Below, one piece after another: positions 16,953 to 24,668 of a DNA stretch of 24,773 nucleotides. How positions within the stretch are numbered: position 1 is the stretch's first letter; every line of letters begins with the position of its first letter. Where the stretch lies: NCBI GenBank assembly GCA_002699335.1, contig PACG01000097.1:14476-39248 (forward strand). The letters are read 5' to 3'. The notes under the pieces were generated by a model. That model worked only from the letters and a program-made list of their open reading frames with translations. It was not told the DNA's origin and did no database searches. This DNA is from Candidatus Poribacteria bacterium (lineage in GTDB: Bacteria; Poribacteria; WGA-4E; UBA9662). The position numbers and the translations under genes were made by a program.

Positions 16953-17525
16953 TTGAAGATCAGATGTTTCTGGTTTTTATATGGATCCGTTTTTCGGTCT
17001 GGTTGTTATTTAACGATATTGATGGTATGTTTGGGATGCAGTCGGGATGAAACCTCAACCGCTGACTTGGAGATTCCGCAACAGACCTTATCCACTTTCA
17101 ACATGCGCCATACGGAAGGCGGAGTTTTAAAATGGACCTTGATTGGTGATAAAGCGGAATTTCGACTGCAAACCACGCTGGTTCAAAATCCCTACGTTGA
17201 AATATACGAGGAGGGGCAAGTTATTCTACAGTTAACAGCGGAGAATGGTGAGGTCATCGACCAAACACAAAACCTCAAGTTTCTAGAGGCGGTTGTAGCG
17301 ATAAGCGAGAATGGTCGGTTATTATCAGAAGAGGTCCACTGGATCAACCAAGACCATCGATTATACTCGCCGGTTGAGTGTAGAATATTACGTGGTGACT
17401 CAGTTATCGACGGTGTAAATGCGGTTGCGCACCCTAATCTGAAAGTAATTGAAATGGATCAAGTGAAAGCAAAATTGTATAAAAGGGACGAGAAATTGGA
17501 TGAAACAGAATTGGAGCCAAAGTAA
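16953..17525 (+). CDS. lptC: LPS export periplasmic membrane-anchored protein LptC
   Basis: Part of the trans-periplasmic LPS bridge: it receives LPS from LptB2FG and passes it to LptA. After a hydrophobic N-terminus ending CLGCSRD, the chain has the beta-jellyroll features of LptC (MRHTEGGVLKWTLIGDKAEF, then a repeated VVAISENGRLLSEEVHW pattern). CLGC could be a lipobox, although Cys at minus 3 is unusual. The frame is open back into lpxL, so the start is uncertain. The TTG at 16953 gives 190 residues and places the hydrophobic segment at the N-terminus. Its end overlaps lptA by 26 bases, which suggests translational coupling. Confidence 0.82.
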   Translation: MKIRCFWFLYGSVFRSGCYLTILMVCLGCSRDETSTADLEIPQQTLSTFNMRHTEGGVLKWTLIGDKAEFRLQTTLVQNPYVEIYEEGQVILQLTAENGEVIDQTQNLKFLEAVVAISENGRLLSEEVHWINQDHRLYSPVECRILRGDSVIDGVNAVAHPNLKVIEMDQVKAKLYKRDEKLDETELEPK

Positions 17526-18183
17526 TTTTTCCTTAAAACGGTGGTCATACTGGTTGGTACTAATGCTAGCCGGTTTGACAATGGGCGATTTTACCACAGG
17601 GCAAGAGTCTAATTCGCAAGAAACGGCAGCGAAACAGGAAGCCCAAGACTCTGCGGAGGATGTGGACCTGGAGGAAGAGATTATTATCTGCGAACACGCA
17701 GATGCTTTGAAGATCTACCAACCGGACGAGAAAACCGAAATTACTATCCTGACCGGCGCTGTACGGATCAAAATGACAAACGGGTTTTTACATGCTAAGA
17801 AAGTGACTATGTACAAAGATATCGCCACCGAAACTTTCCAGAAAACATTAGCCGAAGGAGACGTCGAACTTCGGGATAAAGATATTTTTGCTACCTGTTA
17901 CCAGGCAATACTGAATCATCTAGATAACACGGTTGACCTTAAAGAGCAGGTGATCGTCATTCAAGAAGATGATCGCCTGGAAGCAGATCACTTTGTATTC
18001 AATCGTCGAACAGGAGAGCGAACGGGCGATGGAAATGTCAAATTTCGGGTTCGGATTCGCAATTCCAAGCAGACCACTTCGCCAGACGCAACTACTCCTC
18101 CGACCAGCGAACCGACAAAAATAGAAGAAGCCAGCTCCACCGAGAATTCAGACGATGACAGCAAAGCAGATCCAACCAATTAA
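17500..18183 (+). CDS. lptA: LPS transport periplasmic protein LptA (OstA-like)
   Basis: Periplasmic beta-jellyroll protein that polymerises into the bridge carrying LPS to the outer membrane. A signal peptide covers about residues 1-32 (WSYWLVLMLAGLTMG). The OstA_N-type core follows at about 60-185: ICEHADALKIYQ, LTGAVRIKM, LHAKKVTMYKD, VELRDKDIFATC, then a hairpin LEADHFVFNRRTGE. The 227-residue length and a Thr/Ser/Pro-rich, acidic tail (190-227) exceed the usual size, and the tail is probably disordered. It sits between lptC and lptB, the standard order. Confidence 0.9.
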   Translation: MKQNWSQSNFSLKRWSYWLVLMLAGLTMGDFTTGQESNSQETAAKQEAQDSAEDVDLEEEIIICEHADALKIYQPDEKTEITILTGAVRIKMTNGFLHAKKVTMYKDIATETFQKTLAEGDVELRDKDIFATCYQAILNHLDNTVDLKEQVIVIQEDDRLEADHFVFNRRTGERTGDGNVKFRVRIRNSKQTTSPDATTPPTSEPTKIEEASSTENSDDDSKADPTN

Positions 18184-18227
18184 AATCTTTTCCAGATCCA
18201 TCTCTAAAATTTCGATAGATTAGCATC

Positions 18228-19028
18228 ATGGCTCTGACTCTTTCAACACGAGATTTGGTCAAAAGCTACTCACGTCGAGGCCGCACAGTAGTAAACCAGG
18301 TCAGTATCACTGTCAGTACCGGCGAGATCGTTGGTTTGCTGGGCCCAAACGGTGCGGGGAAATCAACCATCTTTTATATGATCGTGGGATCGATACAACC
18401 TAATTCAGGACAGATCCTCTTTGACCAGCAGGAGGTTACCTTCTTACCAATGTACCAGCGAGCGAAACTCGGTATCGGCTACCTACCTCAGGACAAATCG
18501 ATTTTCCGCAAGCTAACGGTTGAGGAAAATATTGCCGCTGTGCTGGAGATGCGCGGTATGCCGAAGACACAACGGAAAGCACGACAGGAAGAATTGATGG
18601 CCGAATTGGGTATCACCAGTTTAGCCAACCAAAAGGCATATACCCTTTCAGGCGGTGAGTGTCGTCGAGCGGAAATCGCTCGTGCTTTAGCTACTGATCC
18701 TGCTTTTATTCTGCTTGATGAACCTTTTTCTGGCATAGATCCGATTGCTGTACAAGAGATTAAACAACTCGTTCTACAATTGAAAGGCCGTGGTCTCGGT
18801 ATTTTCATCACTGACCACAATGCGGTTGAAATGCTAGCCATTGTAGACCGTGCTTATTTAATTACCGACGGAAAAATCTCCTTGAGTGGAACGCCAACTG
18901 AACTCTTGGCGAGTCAAATGGCTCGAGAACATTACTTTGGTACGGGTTTTGCCCTGCCCCCTATCACTGACGATCCCCCCCAACCAGATCTGAGTCAGAA
19001 ACCTTATCCTCTAAAACCCGTGGTTTAG
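18228..19028 (+). CDS. lptB: LPS export ABC transporter ATPase LptB
   Basis: ATPase of the LptB2FG machine that extracts LPS from the inner membrane. The 266 residues show Walker A GPNGAGKST (39-47) and the LptB-typical Q-loop GYLPQDKSIFRKLTVEEN. The signature is SGGECRR (141-147), where most LptB have SGGERRR, so Arg is replaced by Cys. Walker B ILLDEP (161-166), FSGIDPIAV and ITDHNA with switch His197 complete the set. The membrane partners LptF and LptG are not in this window. The gap to lptA is 44 bases and to rpoN 9 bases, consistent with one operon. Confidence 0.96.
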   Translation: MALTLSTRDLVKSYSRRGRTVVNQVSITVSTGEIVGLLGPNGAGKSTIFYMIVGSIQPNSGQILFDQQEVTFLPMYQRAKLGIGYLPQDKSIFRKLTVEENIAAVLEMRGMPKTQRKARQEELMAELGITSLANQKAYTLSGGECRRAEIARALATDPAFILLDEPFSGIDPIAVQEIKQLVLQLKGRGLGIFITDHNAVEMLAIVDRAYLITDGKISLSGTPTELLASQMAREHYFGTGFALPPITDDPPQPDLSQKPYPLKPVV

Positions 19029-19037
19029 ACCTCCGCT

Positions 19038-20549
19038 ATGCAGCTTGGGCTCCGTCAAACCATCAGTCAGAAACAAACCCAAAGCCTTGTCATCACGCCT
19101 AGATTGCGTCAAGCGATCGAGGTTCTGTTGATGTCTCGCCTTGACCTGACCCAGCATCTCCAACTTCAGTTGGAAGAAAATCCAATGCTGGAAGAATTGT
19201 TGGAAGATGAGCTAGATGAGCTAGAGGTGGAGATCGAGGAACCCTCTACTGAGGAAGAGATTACCTCCGAGGAAACCACAGTTGGCGCAAACGCCGTAGA
19301 GCCCGACCCTGAAATTGATCCCCCCTCTGAAGACGAGATTCAGCCTGACTTTGACTGGCGGGATTTTTTAGACGATTCGTTTTCGCCCAGCGAAAGACTA
19401 ACCTTTGAACACGGGGAAAATAATGAAGGTCCTGCGGAAGACGTAGCCCAACAAGAATCGTTGTTAGATCATTTGCAGGCACAACTTGATGTCTTGTCTA
19501 TCTCACCACGAGAGCGAGAGATTGGCGAATACCTGATTGGTAACCTGGATCAGGACGGAATGTTAACCGTTACGTTGATAGAGGTCGCCGAAGTTATCAG
19601 TTGCTCCATCGAAGAAGTGGAAGCTATGTTAACCTTCATTCAACGTCATTTTGAACCTATTGGTATTGCCTATCGCGATACACGGGAGACACTTCTGATT
19701 CAGTTGAGTCGCAACCGGGCGGCAACCAATCCCTTAGCAGAAGGGATTCTAACCGATTACTACGAGGACCTCAAACATTATCGGATTCGCCAACTTGCCC
19801 AGAATCTAGATCTAAAAACAGATCAGGTCTTAGAAGCCGTTGATGCGATTGCTACCTTAGATCCCTATCCAGGGCGCAGGTTTGCACAAGCTAGTAGCCA
19901 AGAGAATCGCTACCGCACCATCACCCCGGATGTGATGGTTGAAGAGGTAGACGGCGAATATCTGATTACGACTAACGACAGTGGAATGCCGAAGCTACGC
20001 CTCAACAGCACATACTTGGACATGATTCAACACCGGGAAGACTCGCTTGACCCCAAAACCAAACTGTGGTTAGAGGAATATCGTAGTAAAGCGATGGATA
20101 TCCTCAATAGCGTTTATGAGCGACAACAGACTATCCAAAAGATTGCGGGGGCTATTTTCGAGGTTCAACGTGGATTTTTAGAGAAAGGGGTTAGTGGCCT
20201 CAAGCCTCTCGTTCAACGACGGATCGCAGAAATGGTCAGTGTTCATGAATCAACTGTTAGTCGTGCCACTAGCGGCAAATATGCTCAGACACCACAGGGA
20301 CTTTACAAGTTGGAATACTTTTTCAGTTCCAGTTTGGCTACCGAAGTGGGGGAGATTTCGGCCACCAGTGTCCAGGACAAGATACAAGATCTAATTGAAC
20401 AAGAAGATTCAGCCAAACCACTCAGTGACGAGATGATTTCTCGTATACTGAAACAGGACGGTATCAGCGCGGCTCGACGAACCGTGACCAAATATCGGGA
20501 AAAGTTGGGAATCTCATCCTCCACTAAACGTCGACGGAAGTGGAAATAA
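19038..20549 (+). CDS. rpoN: RNA polymerase sigma-54 factor
   Basis: Directs RNA polymerase to minus 24/minus 12 promoters that need AAA+ activators. The 503-residue protein has region I with GLRQTISQKQTQSLVITPRLRQAIEVL at 4-30. An unusually long acidic region II follows (about 50-115, Glu/Asp-rich). The core-binding domain and helix-turn-helix come next, and the RpoN box ARRTVTKYRE (479-488) is complete. It starts nine bases after lptB, and lptB-rpoN adjacency is common in diderms. No matching enhancer-binding protein gene is in the window. I did not find a convincing minus 24/minus 12 site here. Confidence 0.97.
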   Translation: MQLGLRQTISQKQTQSLVITPRLRQAIEVLLMSRLDLTQHLQLQLEENPMLEELLEDELDELEVEIEEPSTEEEITSEETTVGANAVEPDPEIDPPSEDEIQPDFDWRDFLDDSFSPSERLTFEHGENNEGPAEDVAQQESLLDHLQAQLDVLSISPREREIGEYLIGNLDQDGMLTVTLIEVAEVISCSIEEVEAMLTFIQRHFEPIGIAYRDTRETLLIQLSRNRAATNPLAEGILTDYYEDLKHYRIRQLAQNLDLKTDQVLEAVDAIATLDPYPGRRFAQASSQENRYRTITPDVMVEEVDGEYLITTNDSGMPKLRLNSTYLDMIQHREDSLDPKTKLWLEEYRSKAMDILNSVYERQQTIQKIAGAIFEVQRGFLEKGVSGLKPLVQRRIAEMVSVHESTVSRATSGKYAQTPQGLYKLEYFFSSSLATEVGEISATSVQDKIQDLIEQEDSAKPLSDEMISRILKQDGISAARRTVTKYREKLGISSSTKRRRKWK

Positions 20550-20552
20550 CCG

Positions 20553-21539
20553 ATGTCTGACGTATTTACCATCGCTAAGTTACTACAATATCTGGAGTTG
20601 AAACTAGAGGCGTTAGCTGGTAAAGAGGGCTTAGACCGCCGGGTCTGTTCTGTGCAGTCGAACAGACCTGGCTTAGCACTCTGCGGCTACTTTGACCATT
20701 TTGGACATGATAGGATACAGATCTTTGGCAACGGCGAGATCTCGTACTTGCAACAGTCAGACACCTCAGAGCGACATGTGATTTTAACCCGTTTTTTCTC
20801 TTATGAGATTCCGTGCCTTGTTATCACCGGTGGCCTAACCGCCCCTTCAGAAATGATAGATCTTAGCAATGAGCGGCAGATCCCGTTCTTACAGACCAAG
20901 CACGACTCTTCTACATTCACGACCCTCTTGCTTCACTTCCTCGAAAACGAGTTTGGCCCAACGGAGTTTGTACACGGTAATCTAGTCGATGTTTACGGCC
21001 TGGGTGTCTTAATCCTGGGGCAAAGCGGGATTGGCAAGAGTGAGGCCTCACTGGAACTATTGCGGAAGGGGCATCGTCTAATAGCTGACGACACCGTATT
21101 GCTGAAAAGGGTTTCTGAGCATCGCGTATTTGGCATCCGACCCAACCCACTAAAACACTACATGGAGATCCGTGGGTTGGGTGTTATCGATGTGGTTGCC
21201 CTCTTTGGCACCACAGCCGTTGGTAATCGGAAACAGGTCGAGCTGGTAGTTACACTGGAGCAATGGGATAGAGCCAGATCTTACGACCGAACCGGCTTGG
21301 AAAGCAAACCCTACCAATTTCATCAGGAGTCGATTTCTCATGTCGTGCTACCTGTTGCGCCGGGACGTAACATCTCCAGCCTAATCGAAACGGCGGCAGC
21401 TAACCTGTGGAGTAAGAAACTGGGTATTAATGCGCCTGAAGATCTAAATCGAGCCTTGACAGATATGATGAACGACGGGCACAAAAAAGATCGCGTTGAG
21501 GCATGGCAACATCAAACGTTCCTCTTCTCCACCGCCTAA
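20553..21539 (+). CDS. hprK: HPr kinase/phosphorylase
   Basis: Phosphorylates HPr on Ser46 and removes the phosphate, linking carbon state to regulation. The 328-residue chain shows the conserved His141 in VHGNLVDVYGLG. Walker A is GQSGIGKS (156-163), then HRLIADD with Asp179-180, and the HprK signature MEIRGLGVIDV is at 204-214. All catalytic elements look intact. The start is three bases after the rpoN stop, and the partner HPr-like gene begins 23 bases after its own stop. Because that partner has lost the phosphocarrier His15, this enzyme probably regulates through Ser46 alone. Confidence 0.96.
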   Translation: MSDVFTIAKLLQYLELKLEALAGKEGLDRRVCSVQSNRPGLALCGYFDHFGHDRIQIFGNGEISYLQQSDTSERHVILTRFFSYEIPCLVITGGLTAPSEMIDLSNERQIPFLQTKHDSSTFTTLLLHFLENEFGPTEFVHGNLVDVYGLGVLILGQSGIGKSEASLELLRKGHRLIADDTVLLKRVSEHRVFGIRPNPLKHYMEIRGLGVIDVVALFGTTAVGNRKQVELVVTLEQWDRARSYDRTGLESKPYQFHQESISHVVLPVAPGRNISSLIETAAANLWSKKLGINAPEDLNRALTDMMNDGHKKDRVEAWQHQTFLFSTA

Positions 21540-21562
21540 GTTTTAGAAGTGGATCAGAGGTA

Positions 21563-21841
21563 ATGGTTGAAAAAACGGTCACCGTTCAAAATGTGAGTGG
21601 CCTGGACATGCAGACGGCAGCGATGATCGCGGAGAATTCTGGTCGGTTTCAGGCTGATATTTACTTGCAACAAGGGAGCATGAGAGCCAACGCTAAAAGT
21701 GTCATGGGGGTGATGATGCTGGCTGCGCGACGTGGCTCAGAACTGACTATTATCGCCAATGGTGAAGATGAAGAAATCGCTATGGTTAGGATGGAATCTT
21801 TGTTAACAGAAGCCTTCGAAGTTGAGGTTACTTCTCCGTAA
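21563..21841 (+). CDS. HPr-like protein with Asp15 instead of His15 (Crh-like)
   Basis: A small 92-residue HPr-fold protein. From the ATG at 21563 the conserved positions fall exactly on canonical HPr numbering. The segment usually GLHARPA reads GLDMQTA, so catalytic His15 is Asp15 and Arg17 is Gln17. The regulatory site NAKSVMGVMMLAA keeps Ser46. Without His15 it cannot take phosphate from PTS enzyme I in the normal way. Bacillus Crh (Gln15) is the known precedent for a regulatory-only HPr. Asp15 might even mimic a phosphorylated state. It follows hprK directly and no enzyme I gene is nearby. An upstream in-frame ATG at 21503 would overlap hprK and is less likely. Confidence 0.93.
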   Translation: MVEKTVTVQNVSGLDMQTAAMIAENSGRFQADIYLQQGSMRANAKSVMGVMMLAARRGSELTIIANGEDEEIAMVRMESLLTEAFEVEVTSP

Positions 21842-21947
21842 TAGATCTTTGCTTTAGCGACCGAGGATAAGACTGGCTCAAGAATTCAGTGATTAAAATC
21901 ACCATCCAAATACGCGACGATCATAGTCCAGACAGCAAAGAATTGAG

Positions 21948-21963
21948 AATTCACCACGGATTA
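21948..21963. repeat. 16-bp direct repeat, copy 1
   Basis: AATTCACCACGGATTA, identical to 22086-22101. It may be an end of a small non-coding repeat element. Confidence 0.7.
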
Positions 21964-22085
21964 AACAGATTATGAGGCTAGTTTTAATCCGATTCTGGCC
22001 CACTTTGTAAAAGACAAAAATTAGACCCCTCTTGTTCCACGAACCTCCTCCCCCTTGCTAAGGGAAGGATCTTGTGGGGGGTAAA

Positions 22086-22101
22086 AATTCACCACGGATT
22101 A
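22086..22101. repeat. 16-bp direct repeat, copy 2
   Basis: Identical to 21948-21963, 138 bases apart, bracketing a short inverted repeat with C- and G-runs. Confidence 0.7.
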
Positions 22102-22436
22102 TGGGAATGGAATGACAAGACGGATATTTCCTGCAGAAGCAAAGCGCGGTTGACGGACCTTGAGCCACGAAAAGGTTGGTTTGGGATTGCGCCTTCGTTT
22201 TGAAAAGGAGTCGGGGCTACCATTCTAGCGAATGTGCCCGACCTTTATTAGTCGGGGGAATCCACGTCTTTCCGACCTGTGGGCGGATACGCCGGGTTAC
22301 TTCCCACTGGTATACCAGCATACCGTCCGTTTAGGCACTGCCCTCCCAACTTGCTTACCGATACCCCCTGACCTTGATTTACCAGCATGGTAATAAGATT
22401 AAGCTGGTGAAATAATCTTCAAAAAGATCTTAAATT

Positions 22437-23429
22437 ATGAACTTCATTCAACAATTTGTCAATCGGGCACGCAAAGGGAATAAGCGCCTCGTTTTCCCGG
22501 AGGGTGGGGATGAACGGATTCAAAGAGTTGCCAGGCGACTCCTGGATGATGAAATTGTCCAACCAATACTTATTGGAGAGGCAGATGAACTCAACCAACA
22601 GGCCACCATTTGTGGTATATCGCTGGATGGAATTGACATCGTTTGCCACAAAACCGCGCCTTGTCTCAGCGATTACGCCAATGCTTACAGCGTCACTAGG
22701 GCCGGAGTACCGAAGAGGGTTGCGCTGCATCTGTTACATCGCCCGCTCATATTCGCCGGTATGATGGTCGCGCAGGGCGATGCAGATGGTTGTGTCGCTG
22801 GTGTGGTACATACCACGGCACGTGTCATCGAGGCTGCAGGTTTGACGATCGGATTTTCCGAAGGAATCTCTGTAGCATCCAGTTGCTTCATCATGGTGAT
22901 CCCCGATTCTTTGAGCGTGGCGAACAAAGTTCTGGTGTTCTCAGACTGTGCTGTCGCTATCCAGCCCACGGCAGAAGAATTGGCGCAAATTGCTGTCTCA
23001 ACCGCGATAACTGCCAGAACTCTTCTCAGTATCGAACCCAAAGTAGCAATGCTGTCCTTTTCTACTAAGGGTAGTGCCTCGCATGCAGATGTGGATAAAA
23101 TCATCCAGGCTACACAAACCGTTCGTCGTCATATGCCTGGCCTAATGATTGATGGTGAACTCCAGGGAGATACGGCTCTAGTAAAAGCCGTAGCCACTCG
23201 AAAACTGACAGATAGCCCTGTGGCCGGCGATGCCAATGTCCTGATCTTCCCTGACCTGGATGCAGGTAACATTGCCTACAAACTCGTCCAATATTTGGCT
23301 AACGCGCAAGCCTACGGACCACTGCTTCAGGGGTTTCGTAAACCGATGAATGACGTGTCGCGCGGTGCGTCGGTAGAAGACCTCGTCGGCGTGGCAGCCA
23401 TCACGGCGGTGCAAAGTGGGGGATGTTGA
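22437..23429 (+). CDS. pta: Phosphate acetyltransferase (phosphotransacetylase)
   Basis: Interconverts acetyl-CoA and acetyl phosphate. The 330-residue length fits the short, single-domain Pta/EutD type. Visible hallmarks are RLVFPEGGDERIQRVARRL at the N-terminus, GDADGCVAGVVHTTA, SVASSCFIMVIP, FSTKGSASH, the DGELQGDTALV strand and the end motif NVLIFPDLDAGNIAYKLVQ. No acetate kinase gene is adjacent. The ATG lacks a strong ribosome-binding site. It lies downstream of the repeat-rich gap, so it is probably transcribed apart from the rpoN-hprK genes. Confidence 0.94.
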   Translation: MNFIQQFVNRARKGNKRLVFPEGGDERIQRVARRLLDDEIVQPILIGEADELNQQATICGISLDGIDIVCHKTAPCLSDYANAYSVTRAGVPKRVALHLLHRPLIFAGMMVAQGDADGCVAGVVHTTARVIEAAGLTIGFSEGISVASSCFIMVIPDSLSVANKVLVFSDCAVAIQPTAEELAQIAVSTAITARTLLSIEPKVAMLSFSTKGSASHADVDKIIQATQTVRRHMPGLMIDGELQGDTALVKAVATRKLTDSPVAGDANVLIFPDLDAGNIAYKLVQYLANAQAYGPLLQGFRKPMNDVSRGASVEDLVGVAAITAVQSGGC

Positions 23430-23652
23430 GCTAATATAGTTTATGTCAGGATCAAGTGGAAAGCTAATTGATACCGTGGGCTAGATCGGAGGAATTTCAC
23501 CTGTTTGGCCTACATTTTATACCTCTATTTTGTATTTTGGCTCTTCGTCTACTTCTGGTCAGGCTAATTAAAGTTTATGTCGAGGGGAAAAACTAACGCT
23601 GTTAGATGCTGAGTTCTTTCGGTAAAGCTATGGATAGCGAATTAGGATTTAT

Positions 23653-23681
23653 TTGTCATTGGGTACCCAATAAGTTATATT
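23653..23681 (+). promoter_or_regulatory. Sigma-70-type promoter with a palindrome in its spacer
   Basis: TTGTCA (23653-23658) and TATATT (23676-23681) are exactly 17 bases apart. The spacer contains the perfect 14-base palindrome ATTGGGTACCCAAT (23658-23671), placed where a bound regulator would block or reshape the polymerase contact. Transcription would start near 23688, about 80 bases before the ATG at 23771. Confidence 0.6.
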
Positions 23682-23770
23682 TTGGATGTATTATGTTTAG
23701 TGCAGATAAACATTCATCACTGAGCCATGACGGGGAAAAACTTAGGAAATTAAAAAGAGGAAATAACTTT

Positions 23771-24592
23771 ATGAGTAAATCTATAAAAAGGTTTAGTTTA
23801 GTTTCTGTCTTGCTTTTAACTGTAGCTTTGTTATCAGAGGCCCAAAATCGTAGTAAAACCCACGATGTCTACGAAGCCCTAACGGGTGTGGATATTAAGG
23901 TCGATGGAAAAATGTCAGATTGGGATGGCGTCTTTGACGCTGTCGTTGGCACCAATGGAAAACCATTTATCGACTTACCCGCCGGCGATGGGGGCAATAA
24001 AGCCTTTCAGGAACACGATGGGGGCAAGTGGAATGGCAAAGATGATCATCGCACTGGCATCATGATGGTTTGGAATCCGGATGCCTTTTACGTTGGCTTG
24101 CTTGTCACCGACGACAAACACGATGACCCACCCAATGGTTGGAACGGTGATGCCTTACAGTTCGCTCTAGAGACGAGCGGCAAACGAAAAGCGGGTAAAG
24201 AGATGCTCCTTTACAATGTGGGGCTGTCCAAAGGCAAACTGATCATTAACAATGAAAAAGAGGGTAAAAACGGTCTTGGTGATAAGGATGTGATGATCAT
24301 CCGCGACGAAGCTGCCAAAAAGACTTATTACGAAGTCAAATTAACAGCCAAAGAGATACTGAAAAAAGGTAAGTTTCAGAAAGGCATGGAATTTGGCGTT
24401 GGCATCTGTGTCAACGACGGAGACCCACCTGGCGAAAAAGGCCAAAAAGGTTGGAGTGGTTGGTATTGCCATTCCATTGTCCTCGGTAAAAATTCAGAGA
24501 AAACAGGCTTGCTCCGTTTGACCGACAAGACGTTGTCCGTTGATGTCGATGGGAAACTGACCACTACCTGGTCAAGGATCCGGACCCGCTAA
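23771..24592 (+). CDS. Secreted CBM9-like (carbohydrate-binding) protein
   Basis: The 273-residue protein starts with a signal peptide (SIKRFSLVSVLLLTVALLSEA). One beta-sandwich domain follows, with the features of CBM9/sugar-binding-like domains: VDIKVDGKMSDWDGVFDA, DAFYVGLLVTDDKH, WNGDALQFALET, YYEVKLTAKEI. No catalytic domain is present, so it probably binds extracellular glycans or acts as a subunit. The ATG at 23771 is chosen over an in-frame start at 23606 because the promoter lies between them. GAGG lies ten bases before it. The last codons overlap a 37-base tandem duplication, and the stop falls at its junction. CBM9-like proteins of this kind are frequent in Poribacteria. Confidence 0.82.
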   Translation: MSKSIKRFSLVSVLLLTVALLSEAQNRSKTHDVYEALTGVDIKVDGKMSDWDGVFDAVVGTNGKPFIDLPAGDGGNKAFQEHDGGKWNGKDDHRTGIMMVWNPDAFYVGLLVTDDKHDDPPNGWNGDALQFALETSGKRKAGKEMLLYNVGLSKGKLIINNEKEGKNGLGDKDVMIIRDEAAKKTYYEVKLTAKEILKKGKFQKGMEFGVGICVNDGDPPGEKGQKGWSGWYCHSIVLGKNSEKTGLLRLTDKTLSVDVDGKLTTTWSRIRTR

Positions 24593-24627
24593 ACTGACCA
24601 CTACCTGGTCAAAGATCCGGACCCGCT
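24554..24627. repeat. 37-bp tandem duplication at the end of the CBM9-like gene
   Basis: Two head-to-tail copies (24554-24590 and 24591-24627) differ at one base. The unit begins AAACTGACCACTACC. The TAA stop forms across the junction. The same TAA would arise after a single copy, so the coding sequence is not altered by the duplication. Confidence 0.9.
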
Positions 24628-24668
24628 AACCCCGATCGGCTGAAGAATCTAAACCTTACCTCCCTTTT

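Larger units (their letters stand above)
21842..22436. other. Repeat-rich intergenic stretch without a gene
   Basis: About 595 bases with no supported frame. The 16-base sequence AATTCACCACGGATTA occurs at 21948-21963 and again at 22086-22101, bracketing a C-rich/G-rich piece. Within it are CCCTT-GCT-AAGGG (22052-22064) and a downstream G6 run, a REP-like layout. CCCGAC (22237-22242) and GTCGGG (22251-22256) form another hairpin, without T-run. Near the pta start ACCAGC (22381-22386) can pair with GCTGGT (22403-22408) in the leader. Confidence 0.6.

Noticed and set aside
22237..22260. CCCGAC/GTCGGG hairpin as an intrinsic terminator
   Set aside because: No T-run follows on either strand.
23606..23770. 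Longer in-frame start for the CBM9-like gene
   Set aside because: It would put the promoter and leader inside the coding sequence and bury the signal peptide; the ATG at 23771 has a GAGG site and a proper signal peptide.
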